DNA from: Aphanomyces cochlioides
Lineage: Eukaryota; Oomycota; Saprolegniomycetes; Saprolegniales; Verrucalvaceae
Length of the DNA stretch: 64,000 nt
Direction: 5' to 3'
Assembly: GCA_019828595.1 (NCBI GenBank)
Contig: JAHQRK010000003.1
Location: 1,550,001-1,614,000 of the forward strand
Part shown: positions 13,701 through 24,521 of the stretch, one piece after another
Numbering within the stretch: position 1 is the stretch's first letter
Layout: the number at the start of each line of letters is the position of its first letter
Translations under genes and position numbers: made by a program
Notes under the pieces: model-generated
The model's database searches: none
What the model was told of the DNA's origin: nothing
Seen by the model: only the letters and a program-made list of their open reading frames with translations

Positions 13701-15070
13701 TTATGTGACCTTTTTCGACAAGTTCTTAAAGCCAAGGCCAAGGCATGAGAGCAGGACGGTCTTGGTATCGTTGTCCGCTTTGATTTTAAACGTGACACCG
13801 AAAAAGTCGCGCAGATGCCGCAAGTACTGAATGCTACATCAACACATTTAGTATTTTGTCTTGGGGCTACGATGAGGATATACCTGTAAGGTGTGAGCTT
13901 GCCAAATCGAACTTTCGACACGTCTTCAGGAGAAAGGGTCATTAAAAGTAGGGCCAAGCATTGGTTGGATGTGTCGACGCAGCCTCCTTTTTCAATTTCT
14001 TCGCACAGTAAATGAGATGCCATCGATGCAACATCCTAGACAAATTCATATTAAGGGTTCTATTGTTGGAGAAATTGCAGCACCTCAGGCAAGCTGCCGT
14101 TCGCTGCAGCAGTTTCCGCACCGATCAAGACACCCGTCGTGGTTTCTGCTACAAGGGACAATGCAAACCCAGGTGATCTAGCAGCACGGTAAGGTTTAGA
14201 AATTTTGCTGAATACGTACAGCCCCGACTCGTTGCCACGATAATGATCTGAATATATGTACACATCAGGGAGCAATCTGTTGAACAGGCCACGGGATGTG
14301 TCCACGATACGATTAGCTGTTTGAGGCGACACGCGGGTGCAATAAGCGACCCCTCTGAAGACTGTCAGGAATAATTGAAGACATTTAGACTACCGAATGC
14401 GCTTGATGAAACCTTCTTCGACTAAGTGGATTGACTTGAGCTGACGAACATTCGGACAACGGAAGAGGACTTCGCCCCCGCCAAGTGGGGGGGCACCACG
14501 CTTCTTGACTTTGAATTCGACGCCTTCATCCAAGCCAAAATGCTATCAATCGTATAAGATATACAATTCGAATATATCATGTACCTTCATCAACGGCAGA
14601 GTCACTGCTTTGAAATTGTCCACAGAGATATCCACATCGTCGTTCGTAATTCCTTTCAATGTAGCTACAAGTGGTCGTTTTGCAAATGGTGCCAATGCAA
14701 CCAAGGCTTCGAGAAACCAACCGATAGCTCGCTTCGTCCCGCAGTCATGCTCGATCGTGCCGCCAACGATGAATCCTGGCGTGTACTTGAGCACTGTACC
14801 AGTTTCATTGATTTCAATTTGACTGCCGTTTGTGATGCTGTCAAGCAGACGGAGGAAATTCGCTTCAAACTCGGTGATACCAGGTTCTTCACTGTCGGAT
14901 CGAATATTGTCAATGCGGATGCGGCGTCCACTCAATGTTGAGCAGATAAGGCGCTGGCGGAAATGCGCACATCCTTGGAACTTAAGAGTGCCGCCAGAGG
15001 ACGAAAAGGACGCGGCATTTCCAGCCGATTCGCTGCCGCGGGACGCATTCACGAGCTTCATCGTCGACAT
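13701..15070 (-). CDS. RCL1: RNA 3'-terminal phosphate cyclase-like protein Rcl1
   Basis: Rcl1 is a nucleolar U3-snoRNP-associated factor needed for early 18S pre-rRNA cleavage and 40S biogenesis; it has the cyclase fold but in other organisms lacks cyclase activity. Six exons join in frame: 15070-14585, 14542-14394, 14354-14220, 14177-14084, 14035-13884 and 13833-13701, giving 382 residues, the usual family length. Signatures read directly are FQGCAHFRQRL, STLSGRRIRIDNIR, EINETGTVLKYTPG, APPLGGGEV, LPDVYIYSDHY, LSLVAETTTG, EEIEKGGCVD, and the C-terminal FGVTFKIKAD and GLGFKNLSKKVT. The introns are 39-50 nt, and one (14178-14219) is a multiple of three with no stop. The start is the first ATG of the open frame. 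Its stop lies 20 bp from the stop of the giant membrane-protein gene. Confidence 0.93.
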
Positions 15071-15267
15071 GGCGAAACAATAATTGGTCTGCAGTGCAAT
15101 TTGTCACGGACCAATCATATCGCAGAACAAATCCACCAATCAAAAAATTTATTTAAAAATGACATTTCAAATGTGTGAAGATTTTCACCAGTAAAAAATT
15201 AAATTCCTCGGCTGGAAGCACAGCATCATGGAGCGAAGAAGACTTGTTGTCTGTACTCTCTGGAGCA

Positions 15268-15699
15268 ATGAGGCTTGACTCTTCTCTTGCAAAGTCTTTC
15301 AACGTCCATCAGAGATCGATATTGAAGCGGTTTCCCCGTGGTATACCTTGAGGAGCGCTTACTTTGTCGGCATGTTCAACAGTGAGTTGGATTTTCATAG
15401 AGTTTCGGATGCGAGAAGAATCTCCACAGCAGCGCAACAATATTGTGGAGATACAACCGAGCGTCAATGCAGATGGTGTTCACTCTCCACGGTGGCCTGG
15501 GAAACACAGGATTGTTGATTTAGACCGGCAGGAGCAGGTCCAAGGGATGGTGAGCAATTTATAATTTTGCCCGTGTTTGTTTGCTCATGACCACTTGTTG
15601 CTGGCTAGAGAGCTACATGACAGAACTACAAATGTCAACGTTATTGACGCCGTGCGGGAAACTCTGGTGCTAGCAGTACGCCAAGTCTCGACTGTTTGA
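15268..15699 (+). CDS. Doubtful small spliced gene, unknown product
   Basis: Between RCL1 and SPEF1 the plus strand holds a chain of open segments that can be joined by two plausible introns, one of 42 nt starting with the GTATAC in the line at 15301 and one of about 60 nt starting GTGAGC near 15549. The joined product would be about 110 residues, hydrophilic, with SPRWPGK and VRETLVLAVRQ stretches. Its stop codon overlaps the SPEF1 start by one base, which is odd for a separate eukaryotic gene; it could instead be SPEF1 leader sequence. No family is recognised. The second acceptor is ambiguous (TAG or the GAG just after it). Confidence 0.3.
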
Positions 15700-16646
15700 T
15701 GGCAGTTTCATACTTGTCGGTTTCAGATCTGCCGCACCAGCGGGTTGGTGTCCAACGTAGCATGGACGGCATTGTCTTGGACGATGAAATCCTCCAAAAG
15801 ATCTATGCGTGGATCGATGAAATCCCTCTCTCTCGACCGAAGAAGAACATGGGTCGAGACTTTAGCGACGGCATTCTCGCCGCCGAAGTGATTGCATTCT
15901 ACTTCCCAAAGCTCGTCCAAATGCACAACTACAGCTCGGCAAACTCTGTCACGCAAAAGCAGTACAATTGGAGCACACTCAACAGTACGTCGACGGCATT
16001 CACGTTGGTTTCATGCACGATGCTGTAGGCAAAGTGCTCAAGCGACTGGGTTTTCAACTCGCAAAGCGTGAGATCGACGACATTGTGAATTGCAAACCTG
16101 GTGCAGTCGAGGAATTCTTGAGCAAGCTCCAAGTCAAGGTACAGAAATGCCACGCCTTGTCAACAAGACGTGAGTTTGGCGTAGATTGCCAACTACCGCT
16201 TGCGCCGGAGCAGTACCAATGCCGTCGACCCGGCCAACGAGAATGCCTCACAGGAATCAACCGTCGAGCCGAGTTCAGTGGAGCGGCGCAAGCGGTCGGA
16301 AGTTCGCGACGTCGAGCCCAAGGACGAAAGTCCCGTCGACGACTACGCCGCCAGCGTCCCGAGCAGTTTCTCCTCCAAGTCAGTCTTTCCAAGCGCTGTG
16401 AATGTCAAACGACCGTGTAGGACTTCGCACAGATCGAGCGACCGCCACTCGGACGCTGAACTTCGTGAGAAAGATAGCATCATTGAGGAGCAGCGGGAGA
16501 CCATTCAGGTACAAACCAAGTTGAGATCTGTGGATTCACGCTGGGACTAGATCCTCGAACAAAAGATTCACAAGCTTGAGCAGCTCGTGCGGCTCAAAGA
16601 CGGCAAAATCCAAACGCTCGTCGCCAAACTCCGCACGCAATCATAA
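15699..16646 (+). CDS. SPEF1: SPEF1/CLAMP-like calponin-homology microtubule protein
   Basis: SPEF1 binds and bundles microtubules in ciliary central-pair apparatus and cytoskeletal arrays. Four exons (15699-15984, 16029-16138, 16185-16508, 16551-16646) give 271 residues. The N-terminal CH domain carries family motifs YAWIDEIPLSRPK, RDFSDGILAAEV, FYFPKLVQMHNY and, across the first intron, NCKPGAVEEFL. A polar, Ser/Arg-rich linker follows, then a conserved C-terminal coiled coil with ILEQKIHKLEQLVRLKDGK. The introns are 44, 46 and 42 nt. The first Met of the open frame is used, but Met at about 15762 (MDGIVLDDE) is an equally good start. The gene implies a flagellated (zoospore) stage. Confidence 0.9.
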
Positions 16647-16704
16647 TACAATCGTCTATTGATAGTTAGCAAATGTGTCGTGAAGAGCAGAGCATCGCGG
16701 CGCC

Positions 16705-19700
16705 TCAGCCCCACACATGCATCGCTTGCTCTGGAGATTCTGCTGGCTTGAGAAGCACGATTTTTAGCGCGTCGTCGGTCTTGCGATAGCCACACACTGC
16801 TGGTGCTGGCATGCCGCAATTTCGTGGCACTAGTGTGCCCGCGCCAGTGTCGTCCAGAATGACAAAATCACCCGTCTCAATTTGGGGCACTTGGATCGAT
16901 CGCACGGTGGGTTTGCCGCCACTAAAGCTAACGAGCTCTAGTTGGAAGGTTTCACTTGGCGTAGCATCACTGCTGGCCCTAGACAAGAGTGACCTCTAGC
17001 TGCGTTGGCCATGACTTACTTGACGATTGAAACGCGATGTTGAAATGTGCCATCGGCCAAAGTTGCCGTGAGATCAGCGCCATCCACGGGAACGACCACT
17101 GCAGTGGGGGCGTCGTCGTGATTCTTTCGCACTTGTTCGACGGGGAAGAGCGTCCAGCCTGCTTTCGCGCTCACGTTCATGCCGTATTCGATCAAGACAG
17201 TGCGGCCATGTCGCTCAAATACTTTTGGAGCATCCACGTGGAGGCTGTCGACGCGTTCGCCAAGCGTCGGACTAGAGCAGCCACCGTTGGCGCCACCAAT
17301 GTTGAGCACTTTGACGCGATCTTCGCCCACGACAGCATCAATCTCGTTGGCCAAGTCACAAAGTACATGGGCAGCAAAGGCAAAATCTTCAGGGCCACAG
17401 CTCATCGCTTGCAACGAGCTGAGCCACGGATTATCCACAAACGCTTGAATGATCTTGGTGCGATTTTCTCCCGAGAGCGGGACGCCCACAGTCCACGCAC
17501 CAGGTTGAGCTCTGTTGTCATGTTGGCGGCAGGCATGGACGCGAACGCCAATGCGAGGGAGTTCGCCGGCATATCGAGGCGTGCATTCTGGGAAATTGGA
17601 TTGGAATCGCTGCTGCGCATGGGCGCGAATGACATCGAGCTCGCCAAACGAGTCGGCCGTCACGTCGACTCCAGCGTTAATGGCTTGGCGAATGTCCGAT
17701 TGGGACTTGCTTGGGCTCGCAAAGACAATCTTGTGTGGAGCGCATCCGAGACGCAAGGCGTGCTGGACTTCGACAAGCGTCGCACAAGTAAGACCAATGT
17801 CGTTCTCAATGGCTCGACGGAGGAAGAACGCAAACGGACATGCGGAGACGGCAAATCGATGCTCAAAGTGCGGTGGAAATGGCGCGACGAGGCTTTGAAA
17901 TGCCATGTCGATCGCGTCCAAGTCGTAGACCAGCGTACGCGGCGCTGCATGTACAAAGGGAAATTTCGACACAAGCGAGCGCACCACGGCGCTGTAGTTG
18001 GTCGCTGGCAATTGCGGCATGGCTGAAGATGAGGGTGGAGATAAAGGCGACGCGTTCGTCAAGACAGGAGCGGCAGTGATAGTCGTCGATGTGGCTGGTG
18101 ACTCGACGTAGCGAGCAACCAGAGGAGCCCAATTCACCAAGATGAGCTGAATCTTGCGCACGATGATTGCATCTTCCAAGACGAGCTCTGACATTGTCTT
18201 GGTTCCTTGGAAGATAGCATTGACCATGTCTGCACCGAGGGCAATGCGAAGCACGCCATGAGGGAGCGTTCCAAGCGAGACAGGCTGGCCAACCAAGCAT
18301 TTCTTGCGGGCCAACGCGACGTCGTCGGCAGCGAGGCAATCCGAGAGGTCTTTAGCAAGGAGAGCGTGGAGCGTCTTGAGTTTGCTTACGGTCAGGAGCT
18401 CGTTGTTGGCGTCGACAATGTGAAACGAGATGATCGTGTCGAGCGGCTGGAGCGGTAATCCAGTGGACGAGATCCGTGGCGCGGGGCGAGCTCGCTTGGC
18501 CGGGGCGTCAAAGGCGTCGAGAAGCTTAATATGCGCGTGCGTCAAGAGCATCGCCTTGGCCCGTGTGATGTAGTCATAGGAGATTTGCGCCACGATTGCC
18601 GATGGAATCGACGCATAGACTTGCATGTGGACTAGCGCAGTTTCCCATCGAAGGAGCAAGCCGACGTTCATACGCGCCGGGAGCGTTTCGCGCACGCGTT
18701 CCATGCACGATGGCGGGAACTCGTGCTTTGAAAAGTACTGTCCAAAGCCAGGGGGAAAGCACACGCGCGAGTCGGCGGCATTCATTTCAGACGCCAATTG
18801 CGCTGGCACCAAGACGCTGCCGCAGAAGGGAACGCCCGCAAAGAACTTGGACCCTGTCACGAGGACAATAAAGTCGAGCGCGAGGAAGTCGGCAAGCGCC
18901 GCGCGGTCGAGCCGCATCTGGCACGCATCCACAACGACGACGAGACGACTGCCAAATTCGTCAGTCAGAGCGGCGACAGAGCCAAGGCTAGGACAGCTCA
19001 AGCCCGTTTTGGATCCCAGGACAACATGCAAGAGCGCTACGTTGTTGGGATTGCTCGACAGAGCGTCACGGACGGCCGTCGTCGCTGCAGCATCGGCATC
19101 AAGGATATGACCGCTGGTCTGACGGGCGGGGATTTGAACGCACGTGACTCTGGTGGAGGGGAAACCAGCGAGAGCTTTGCCGATTTCAACGGACTCGCCG
19201 CTCGGAGTGATCTTGCTGAAGTGTTGGCCAGCGCTGGCAGCGACTGAGCCGCTGCCCGTCTCGCCCTGGGCGGTGACAACGCAAGTCACAGTCCCCCTTG
19301 GATTCGACGGCGATTCCAGCGTGAGCATTCGCGCCAGAGCCGCCGACGTTGCAAGCAGCTCGGCGTCCGTGCCCGATGGAGAGATGATGCATTCAAAGGC
19401 ACGGTCTTCGAACAAATTGTCGAGGCCAAGCGCTTGCGCAAGGCGAAGGCGGACGCTGTGCATCTTTCGGTCAAAGGCGTCGGCAATGTTGTCATGGTTG
19501 ATCGAGAGCGACGCAAGAAGCAGTTCTTGGCGAAGGCGCTCGGCGGCGGTGAACTGATCGAGCGAAATCGTCGAGCTCGTGCAGCTCGCACGACTAATCC
19601 AAGCATGGTCTGGCAATGCCGCTGGGATCGTCGACGTGTTGTACTTGTTGGTCTTCGTGGTCGAGTCCAGCAGCGATCGGTCGTCGGAACCGCGGACGAG

Positions 19701-20270
19701 AAGAGTCTCGGTGTGTTCTGCAAATGGAAGCGCGCTCACGACAAACTTGACCACGTCCGGCCATGAATCGCTATGTGGCGAGATGCCCAGCACGGCGGCA
19801 AGACGGTAGATCGGCTCTAGATCGATGGAAGCGGTCGAGACGGCGGCGGCGGCGGTCGCATGGGCCATCAAGTAGTGCACCATGCGGACTTCGTCGTACT
19901 CTTGGTCGCCCAAGCTCGAGTAGTCGTCGATTTCTTGGGCTGGAAACGTCGCGATGTACTTGAGCTTGATGTAGAGCTGCACGATGCGCCGAGCGATGTA
20001 GCACGACGAGTTGCGATTGAGCTCAGGGGACAGAAGCATCTTGGAGTGGAGGAACGTGCTGAGTTTGACGGCATCGGCAGGCGTTTGAATCTACAACGTC
20101 GATGGGAAACGGTCAAGCGCGCTCAGGACGATGTGAATGAGTACCTTCCAAGGCTGATGGGGACTCTCCGCTTTGTGAATGACTTCAAAGAGAGGAACAA
20201 GCTCCGGGCGGTGGCACGCCACACTCTCGCGGAGCTTGCGGCTCGTCCTGGACACGCGGGGTTGATGCAT
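16705..20270 (-). CDS. PLP fusion: aminotransferase class V domain + degenerate Orn/DAP decarboxylase-like domain
   Basis: Three exons are placed: start ATG at 20270, an intron of about 54 nt just upstream of the exon reading IQTPADAV, the main exon ending near 17020, a 41-nt intron, and a last exon ending at 16705. The product is about 1,157 residues. The first half is a fold-type I PLP enzyme of the aminotransferase class V type: VVVDACQMRLD holds the cofactor aspartate and VTGSKFFAG (about residue 457) holds the Schiff-base lysine. The second half (about 760-1,157) is related to group IV ornithine/diaminopimelate/arginine decarboxylases (FASPSKSQSDIRQA, VLNIGGANGG). The PLP-lysine motif, normally YAVKAN or similar, reads FAVSACPF (about 788-795), so the lysine is serine; EPGR and CDxxD are also not recognisable. 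The first half may be catalytic and the second probably not. The substrate is unknown. The exact 5' end is uncertain. Confidence 0.75.
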
Positions 20271-21427
20271 TCTACACAATGATATTCGCAGCGGCCCTTC
20301 GGTTGGCACGACTTGTTCGATGGAAATAAGTTGGCCGGCATTCGATTATCGAACGATAGCAATGTTCATCCTCGCATGGTGGCCGGTATTTCGTCCACAT
20401 GGGGCTGGAAATACTATCATGAAGCACTCGAAAGGCACATCTTCATCGTGCGGTAACTCCATGAAGCTGTCGCGGTCGCTTTTCTTGCGGTCTTTTGTCA
20501 ACGAGTCGCATGTTCCTCCTCCACAAAGATCTCATTCAGCAGCAGTGGAGGAATGCCAAGATGGACGTTAGTGGATGCATGGAGGTCGACGGAACGGCGG
20601 CGCACTGTGTAGCGTACGTGTAGCGTACGTGCGGTGAATCTTGCATGGAAGAGATCGCCGTGATTGTCGTACTGAGATTTTCTAAGTGATGGCGTCTCTC
20701 CTTTGTGCACCTGCTGTCGCCACGTTGGCACCCATCAACCCCCACGAATCAGTCGATGTCATCGATGCCAGCAGTGAAGTCATCATGAAAGGTATAACAT
20801 CGCAGGCGGTCATTTCCATGGAACGCGGGCTAAGAAACTGGGTGGGGTTCAAATGTGTCGTCTTACCATGGAGATATGTCAACACTGCAATGAAGACGGC
20901 GGCAACGACAGGTAGAATTGTCGTACAGCATGACAGAGTTGGATCTCGGCTCTGTTGTGTGACTGGGGTGGAAAATTTAAAGTCCATAGCACTGCTGCAG
21001 CGTGGCTGTCATCTTCCTACGATCGATCGTTCGTCCATCACCTCTGCCGCGCGCGTGCGGTTGCAACTTCTTCGCTCTAAAATTTCACAGCCAAGGGAAG
21101 AAATCCCAGCCACTCGTCTAAAAATGGGAGGGAAACGTCAAGGCTGTGTCACTCCTGCCAATCTGCCGTGGAGAAGCAGCTGTGCTGCCACCATGGAGAT
21201 GGGTGAGATCGTCTGATTTGTGACTATCTTTGGACGCCGCAACCACGACAGGAGGACTCATGGAGCTCGTCTTAATATAGTAGGATGCCCGCAACCGTCA
21301 CATGTAACGAAGACAGCCACGTCATGCAGTGAGACTTCTCCCAGCCACGTCAATCCTATCACCTCTCATCCTCCTCGTCGACTTGTCAAGCACAGCAACT
21401 CAGTTTCGAATCTGCTCCCGAGAAGCA
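20271..21427. other. Divergent intergenic region with unresolved minus-strand coding fragments
   Basis: This 1.16-kb stretch separates the PLP fusion gene (minus) from the GT8 gene (plus). On the minus strand, 20987-20682 is an ATG-started frame of about 100 residues with one hydrophobic segment (TTILPVVAAVFIAVLTYL); a GTAAG...TTCTTAG pair inside it could be a 37-nt intron that would shorten the product to about 46 residues. A second frame, 20731-20500, and a third, 20510-20345 (DSFMELPHDEDVPF, then FECFM), look compositionally coding and could be upstream exons of the PLP gene. I could not join them with consistent phase. A direct repeat of GTAGCGTACGT occurs near 20610-20630. Confidence 0.3.
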
Positions 21428-22369
21428 ATGCCGACTTGTGCGTACGCGACGCTCGTCACGACGGATTCGTATCTACGCGGTGTCAAAGTTCTCCGAGCGA
21501 GTCTCACTGCCCAACGCTCGACGTATCCTCTTATCGTCATGTACACTGTCAAGGTTTCCCCGGAAGTCGTCCAAGAAATCAACCACCTGCACAATGTCAT
21601 CCTCGTCCTCGTGGAAAACCTCAAGCCGCGGCGGGATCAAACGACCAAGTATGCTTTCGAACGCTTCGAGGACACTTGGACCAAACTGCGCGTCTTCGAG
21701 TTGACGCAATTTGAGACCGTCGTCTTCCTCGACGCGGACATGCTCTGCACGCGAAACATGGATGAACTCTTCACAAAGATCGATCCTTCCCCAGACAGTC
21801 TCGTCGCGAGCTTGGCATGCATCTGCAACCCGATGAAGCTCGCGCACTATCCAAAGTAAGTTGGTCGTCCTGAGCGTCGTCTTGACAGGCTTGCCTTGTA
21901 GATGGTGGACGCCGGACAATTGCGCATATGCCAAGCTTGAGAATGGAATTCCCGTCGACCCCGCGGCGCCAAAGTATTTCAACTCAGGCATGTTTGTTCT
22001 CCATCCAAGTACGTCTTTAGCTCCATCAGCGAGGAACTCATGCCGGCATTAGACGCCGCGACATTCGAGCGCTTGACCTCGAGACTGGACAAAGAAGCCG
22101 ACTTGAGTCGCTTCTTCTTTTCAGATCAATGCTTCTTGAACGAAATGTTTCCCGACTTTCGAGTCGTCAGCTATGGCTACAACGCGCTTAAGACTCTGCG
22201 CTCTGCCCATCCTCGACTGTGGAAGGACAACGACGTGAAGAATATCCACTACATCTTGACCAAGCCATGGAATGTCGACCCTGGCGATCCCAAGCAGCGA
22301 GACGAGTTTTACGACTTGAATCAACTGTGGTGGAATGCTGAGGCTGCGGACGAAGTCCCCGCTACATGA
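21428..22369 (+). CDS. Glycosyltransferase family 8 (glycogenin/galactinol synthase-like)
   Basis: A retaining GT8 transferase that would use a UDP-sugar donor. Three exons: 21428-21855, 21902-22008 and 22053-22369, with introns of 46 and 44 nt; the product is about 283 residues. The N-terminus has the nucleotide-binding pattern YATLVTTDSYLRG, and FLDADML carries the DxD metal and donor-binding motif. The conserved FNSGMFVLHPS follows the first intron, and the C-terminus has HYILTKPWN. There is no clear signal peptide if translation starts at this ATG; the open frame extends upstream without another ATG. It could prime glycogen or mycolaminarin-type storage glucan, but the acceptor cannot be read from sequence. 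It ends 56 bp from the stop of the first Kazal gene, which converges on it. Confidence 0.85.
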
Positions 22370-22425
22370 TATGTCTTGCCTCTTTACCTGTGAATATGCA
22401 ATTGAATTGAGTTGTTATGCAAGTG

Positions 22426-22821
22426 CTAGTTCAACTCGGGCGGCCATTCGCCATCGCAGTCGCCAATATGATCAAGCGTGACTCCTGTTTTCTTGACACA
22501 TGCGTCGCGTTTGAGTGTGCATTCGTTTTCATACGTCAGACCGTCCGAGCCACACACTGGTTTAAAGATATCGGGGCACGACTCGACGCAGACTTCTTCC
22601 ACGCGGGGACAGGGTGCATCATCCACTTTCGTCAATGTCGACTCGGTGCATTGGGCAATCTTGAAGAGGCACTCGTTGTTGTACGTCGTGCCGTCACTGC
22701 CGCAGATTGGCGAGTAGACGCGAGAGCACGCGACGTTTGGGGCGCAGAAATCTTTGTCTGACGTGTCGGCCAGCGCCAGGAGCGTCGCCACACCCAACGT
22801 GATGACAGCGACAGCCTTCAT
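22426..22821 (-). CDS. Secreted two-domain Kazal-type protease inhibitor
   Basis: The product is 131 residues if translation starts at the ATG giving MKAVAVITLGVATLLALADT, a good signal peptide; an upstream in-frame Met at 22866 would bury it and is not preferred. Two six-cysteine Kazal domains follow, each with the VCGSDG-TY-N-EC core (PICGSDGTTYNNEC and PVCGSDGLTYENEC). The predicted P1 residues, two positions after the second cysteine, are Arg (ACSRVYSP) and Asp (SCPDIFKP). By family knowledge such proteins inhibit serine proteases outside the cell; oomycete EPI proteins with Asp at P1 inhibit subtilisin-like host proteases. It is the first of four tandem paralogues on the same strand and has no intron. 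Confidence 0.92.
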   Translation of the reverse strand: MKAVAVITLGVATLLALADTSDKDFCAPNVACSRVYSPICGSDGTTYNNECLFKIAQCTESTLTKVDDAPCPRVEEVCVESCPDIFKPVCGSDGLTYENECTLKRDACVKKTGVTLDHIGDCDGEWPPELN

Positions 22822-23054
22822 CTGAGTTGGGAAAATTGCAAAATGGCCATCTATCCGGACACTCATTCATCCCATCTGCAAATTTTGCAGATGGGACAGG
22901 GAAGCCGACAACACTGACGTGGGGATGACAAAAATCTGAGCGGCGGCGATGCCCGAGAAAGACGCGGCTAGAGCGATCGAAGGGCTGTAAGTTGACATGG
23001 AAACGTGGTTTATATAGGCTATGTTGGTTCATTAAGACGTTTAGTCTACCGGCT

Positions 23055-24191
23055 TCACTTCATCTCGTCGACGATGCACATGCCTTCGTGCGCCACTTGG
23101 ATGTGGACGTTGTTGCTGCATGCGGCGCGCTTGAGAAAGCATTCGTTGTCATACGTCTTGCCGTCAGAGCCACAGACAGGTCGGAGGATTTCAATACACG
23201 CCACGGGGCATTCTTTAACTTCCCGTTTGATTGGGAATCGACCCTCGCAGTCGCCGTCGTGCGCGACAGCAACGTCAATCTTGTTTTCACAAGCGATGCG
23301 CTGGAGGGTGCATTCGTTCTCGTATGTCTTGCCATCAGTACCGCAAACAGCGTGGTAAATCTCAGGACAGCCTTTGCGACATTGAGTTGTCGCGGGGGGT
23401 TGTGCTGCGAGGTTTGTGTTTTTGTCATCGCACTTTCCGTCGTGCGCGACGGCAACATCAACTTTGTTTTCACACGCAAGGCGATGGAGCGTGCATTCAT
23501 TTTCGTATGTGTTGCCATCAGTGCCACAAACCGCGTGGTAAATCTCGGGGCAGCCTCTTGGGCACTGAGTTTGCGCAGGGGCATCTGCTTGGAGGTTTGA
23601 GACCCTCAGTTTGCCATCGCAATCGCCTTCGTGTGCAACATTGATGGCCACCTTTCGTGCGCATGCATCTTGCTTGAGTGTGCACTTGTTTGCGTATGTG
23701 TTGCCGTCAGTGCCACAGACTGGTTGGAAGATTTCAATACACGCTCTGGGGCAATCATCAATGCTGTCAGCCTCAAGGAGAACACGTTCGTCGTCTTGTT
23801 TCTTTTCCTCGGGGCATCGACCAGGGCTTTTAATTTCAACTTTGACTCGCTTCAAGCAGCTCTCTCGCTTCAACGAACACTCGTTCGAGTATGTCTGACC
23901 ATCGGAGCCGCATACAGGCTGATAGATTTCATGACATGCATGTATGCAGCCTTGGTGCTCAGAGAGTTCGCGCTCGGAATGCTTGGCTTGGCAAGATGTT
24001 TTATCCGTGGCAACAGCCAGTTCGGGGTTCGTGCACTTGGCCTTATCGAACAAACACTTGTTGGAGTATTTCACGCCGTCGCTGCCACAGACCGGCGAAT
24101 ACATTCTGTTACATCCCATGTTCGAGGCGCAAAAGTCCTTCTCAGCGACGAGACCGCTCACACAGAGCGCAATCCATATCGCGACCTTCAT
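23055..24191 (-). CDS. Secreted six-domain Kazal-type protease inhibitor
   Basis: The signal peptide is MKVAIWIALCVSGLVA at the second in-frame Met (24191); the first Met at 24212 adds seven residues. There are six Kazal domains, each with six cysteines. P1 residues are Arg in domain 1 (GCNRMYSP) and Glu in domains 2-6 (ACHEIYQP, ACIEIFQP, GCPEIYHA twice, ACIEILRP). Domains 4 and 5 are nearly identical (GCPEIYHAVCGTDG then TYENECTL), showing a recent internal duplication. Linkers are acidic or polar. Length is 378 residues without introns. A glutamate at P1 points to Glu-specific or otherwise unusual target proteases, or to loss of inhibition in those domains. Confidence 0.92.
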   Translation of the reverse strand: MKVAIWIALCVSGLVAEKDFCASNMGCNRMYSPVCGSDGVKYSNKCLFDKAKCTNPELAVATDKTSCQAKHSERELSEHQGCIHACHEIYQPVCGSDGQTYSNECSLKRESCLKRVKVEIKSPGRCPEEKKQDDERVLLEADSIDDCPRACIEIFQPVCGTDGNTYANKCTLKQDACARKVAINVAHEGDCDGKLRVSNLQADAPAQTQCPRGCPEIYHAVCGTDGNTYENECTLHRLACENKVDVAVAHDGKCDDKNTNLAAQPPATTQCRKGCPEIYHAVCGTDGKTYENECTLQRIACENKIDVAVAHDGDCEGRFPIKREVKECPVACIEILRPVCGSDGKTYDNECFLKRAACSNNVHIQVAHEGMCIVDEMK

Positions 24192-24212
24192 GTTGGTTTG
24201 CAAAGTGCCCAT

Positions 24213-24521
24213 CGCCTTACCACGCTAAAACTCACCAGGAGGGATGACAAAAGCATCCACGACCAGATACTGTGTAATTTTATCATCTTAATTAAAGTAT
24301 ACTCATATTCCACGACCAGAGTGGAGTCGGCGCTTGTATCAAATTTTTTCTTTCTTTTTGTAGAGCAGCAAGTTGGTCGGTTGTCCCATGGCCAAGCTTC
24401 AATGCATATTTAGGACGGAAGACACAGAATACTTTAATCAAATAATATTGTTTTGCATATCATCTTTGGAATAACAATTACCCAATCACAACAGTCCAGC
24501 GCGCATTGATGCGGCCACTGC
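24213..24521. other. Intergenic, AT-rich, nothing recognised
   Basis: About 310 bp between two Kazal genes on the minus strand; it should hold the promoter of the six-domain gene and the terminator of nothing else, since transcription runs towards lower coordinates into the gap before the next Kazal gene. No repeat or RNA gene is visible. Confidence 0.5.

Noticed and set aside
17037..18026. 329-codon plus-strand frame opposite the PLP fusion gene
   Set aside because: The minus-strand frame has recognisable PLP enzyme motifs over the same bases; this frame has none.
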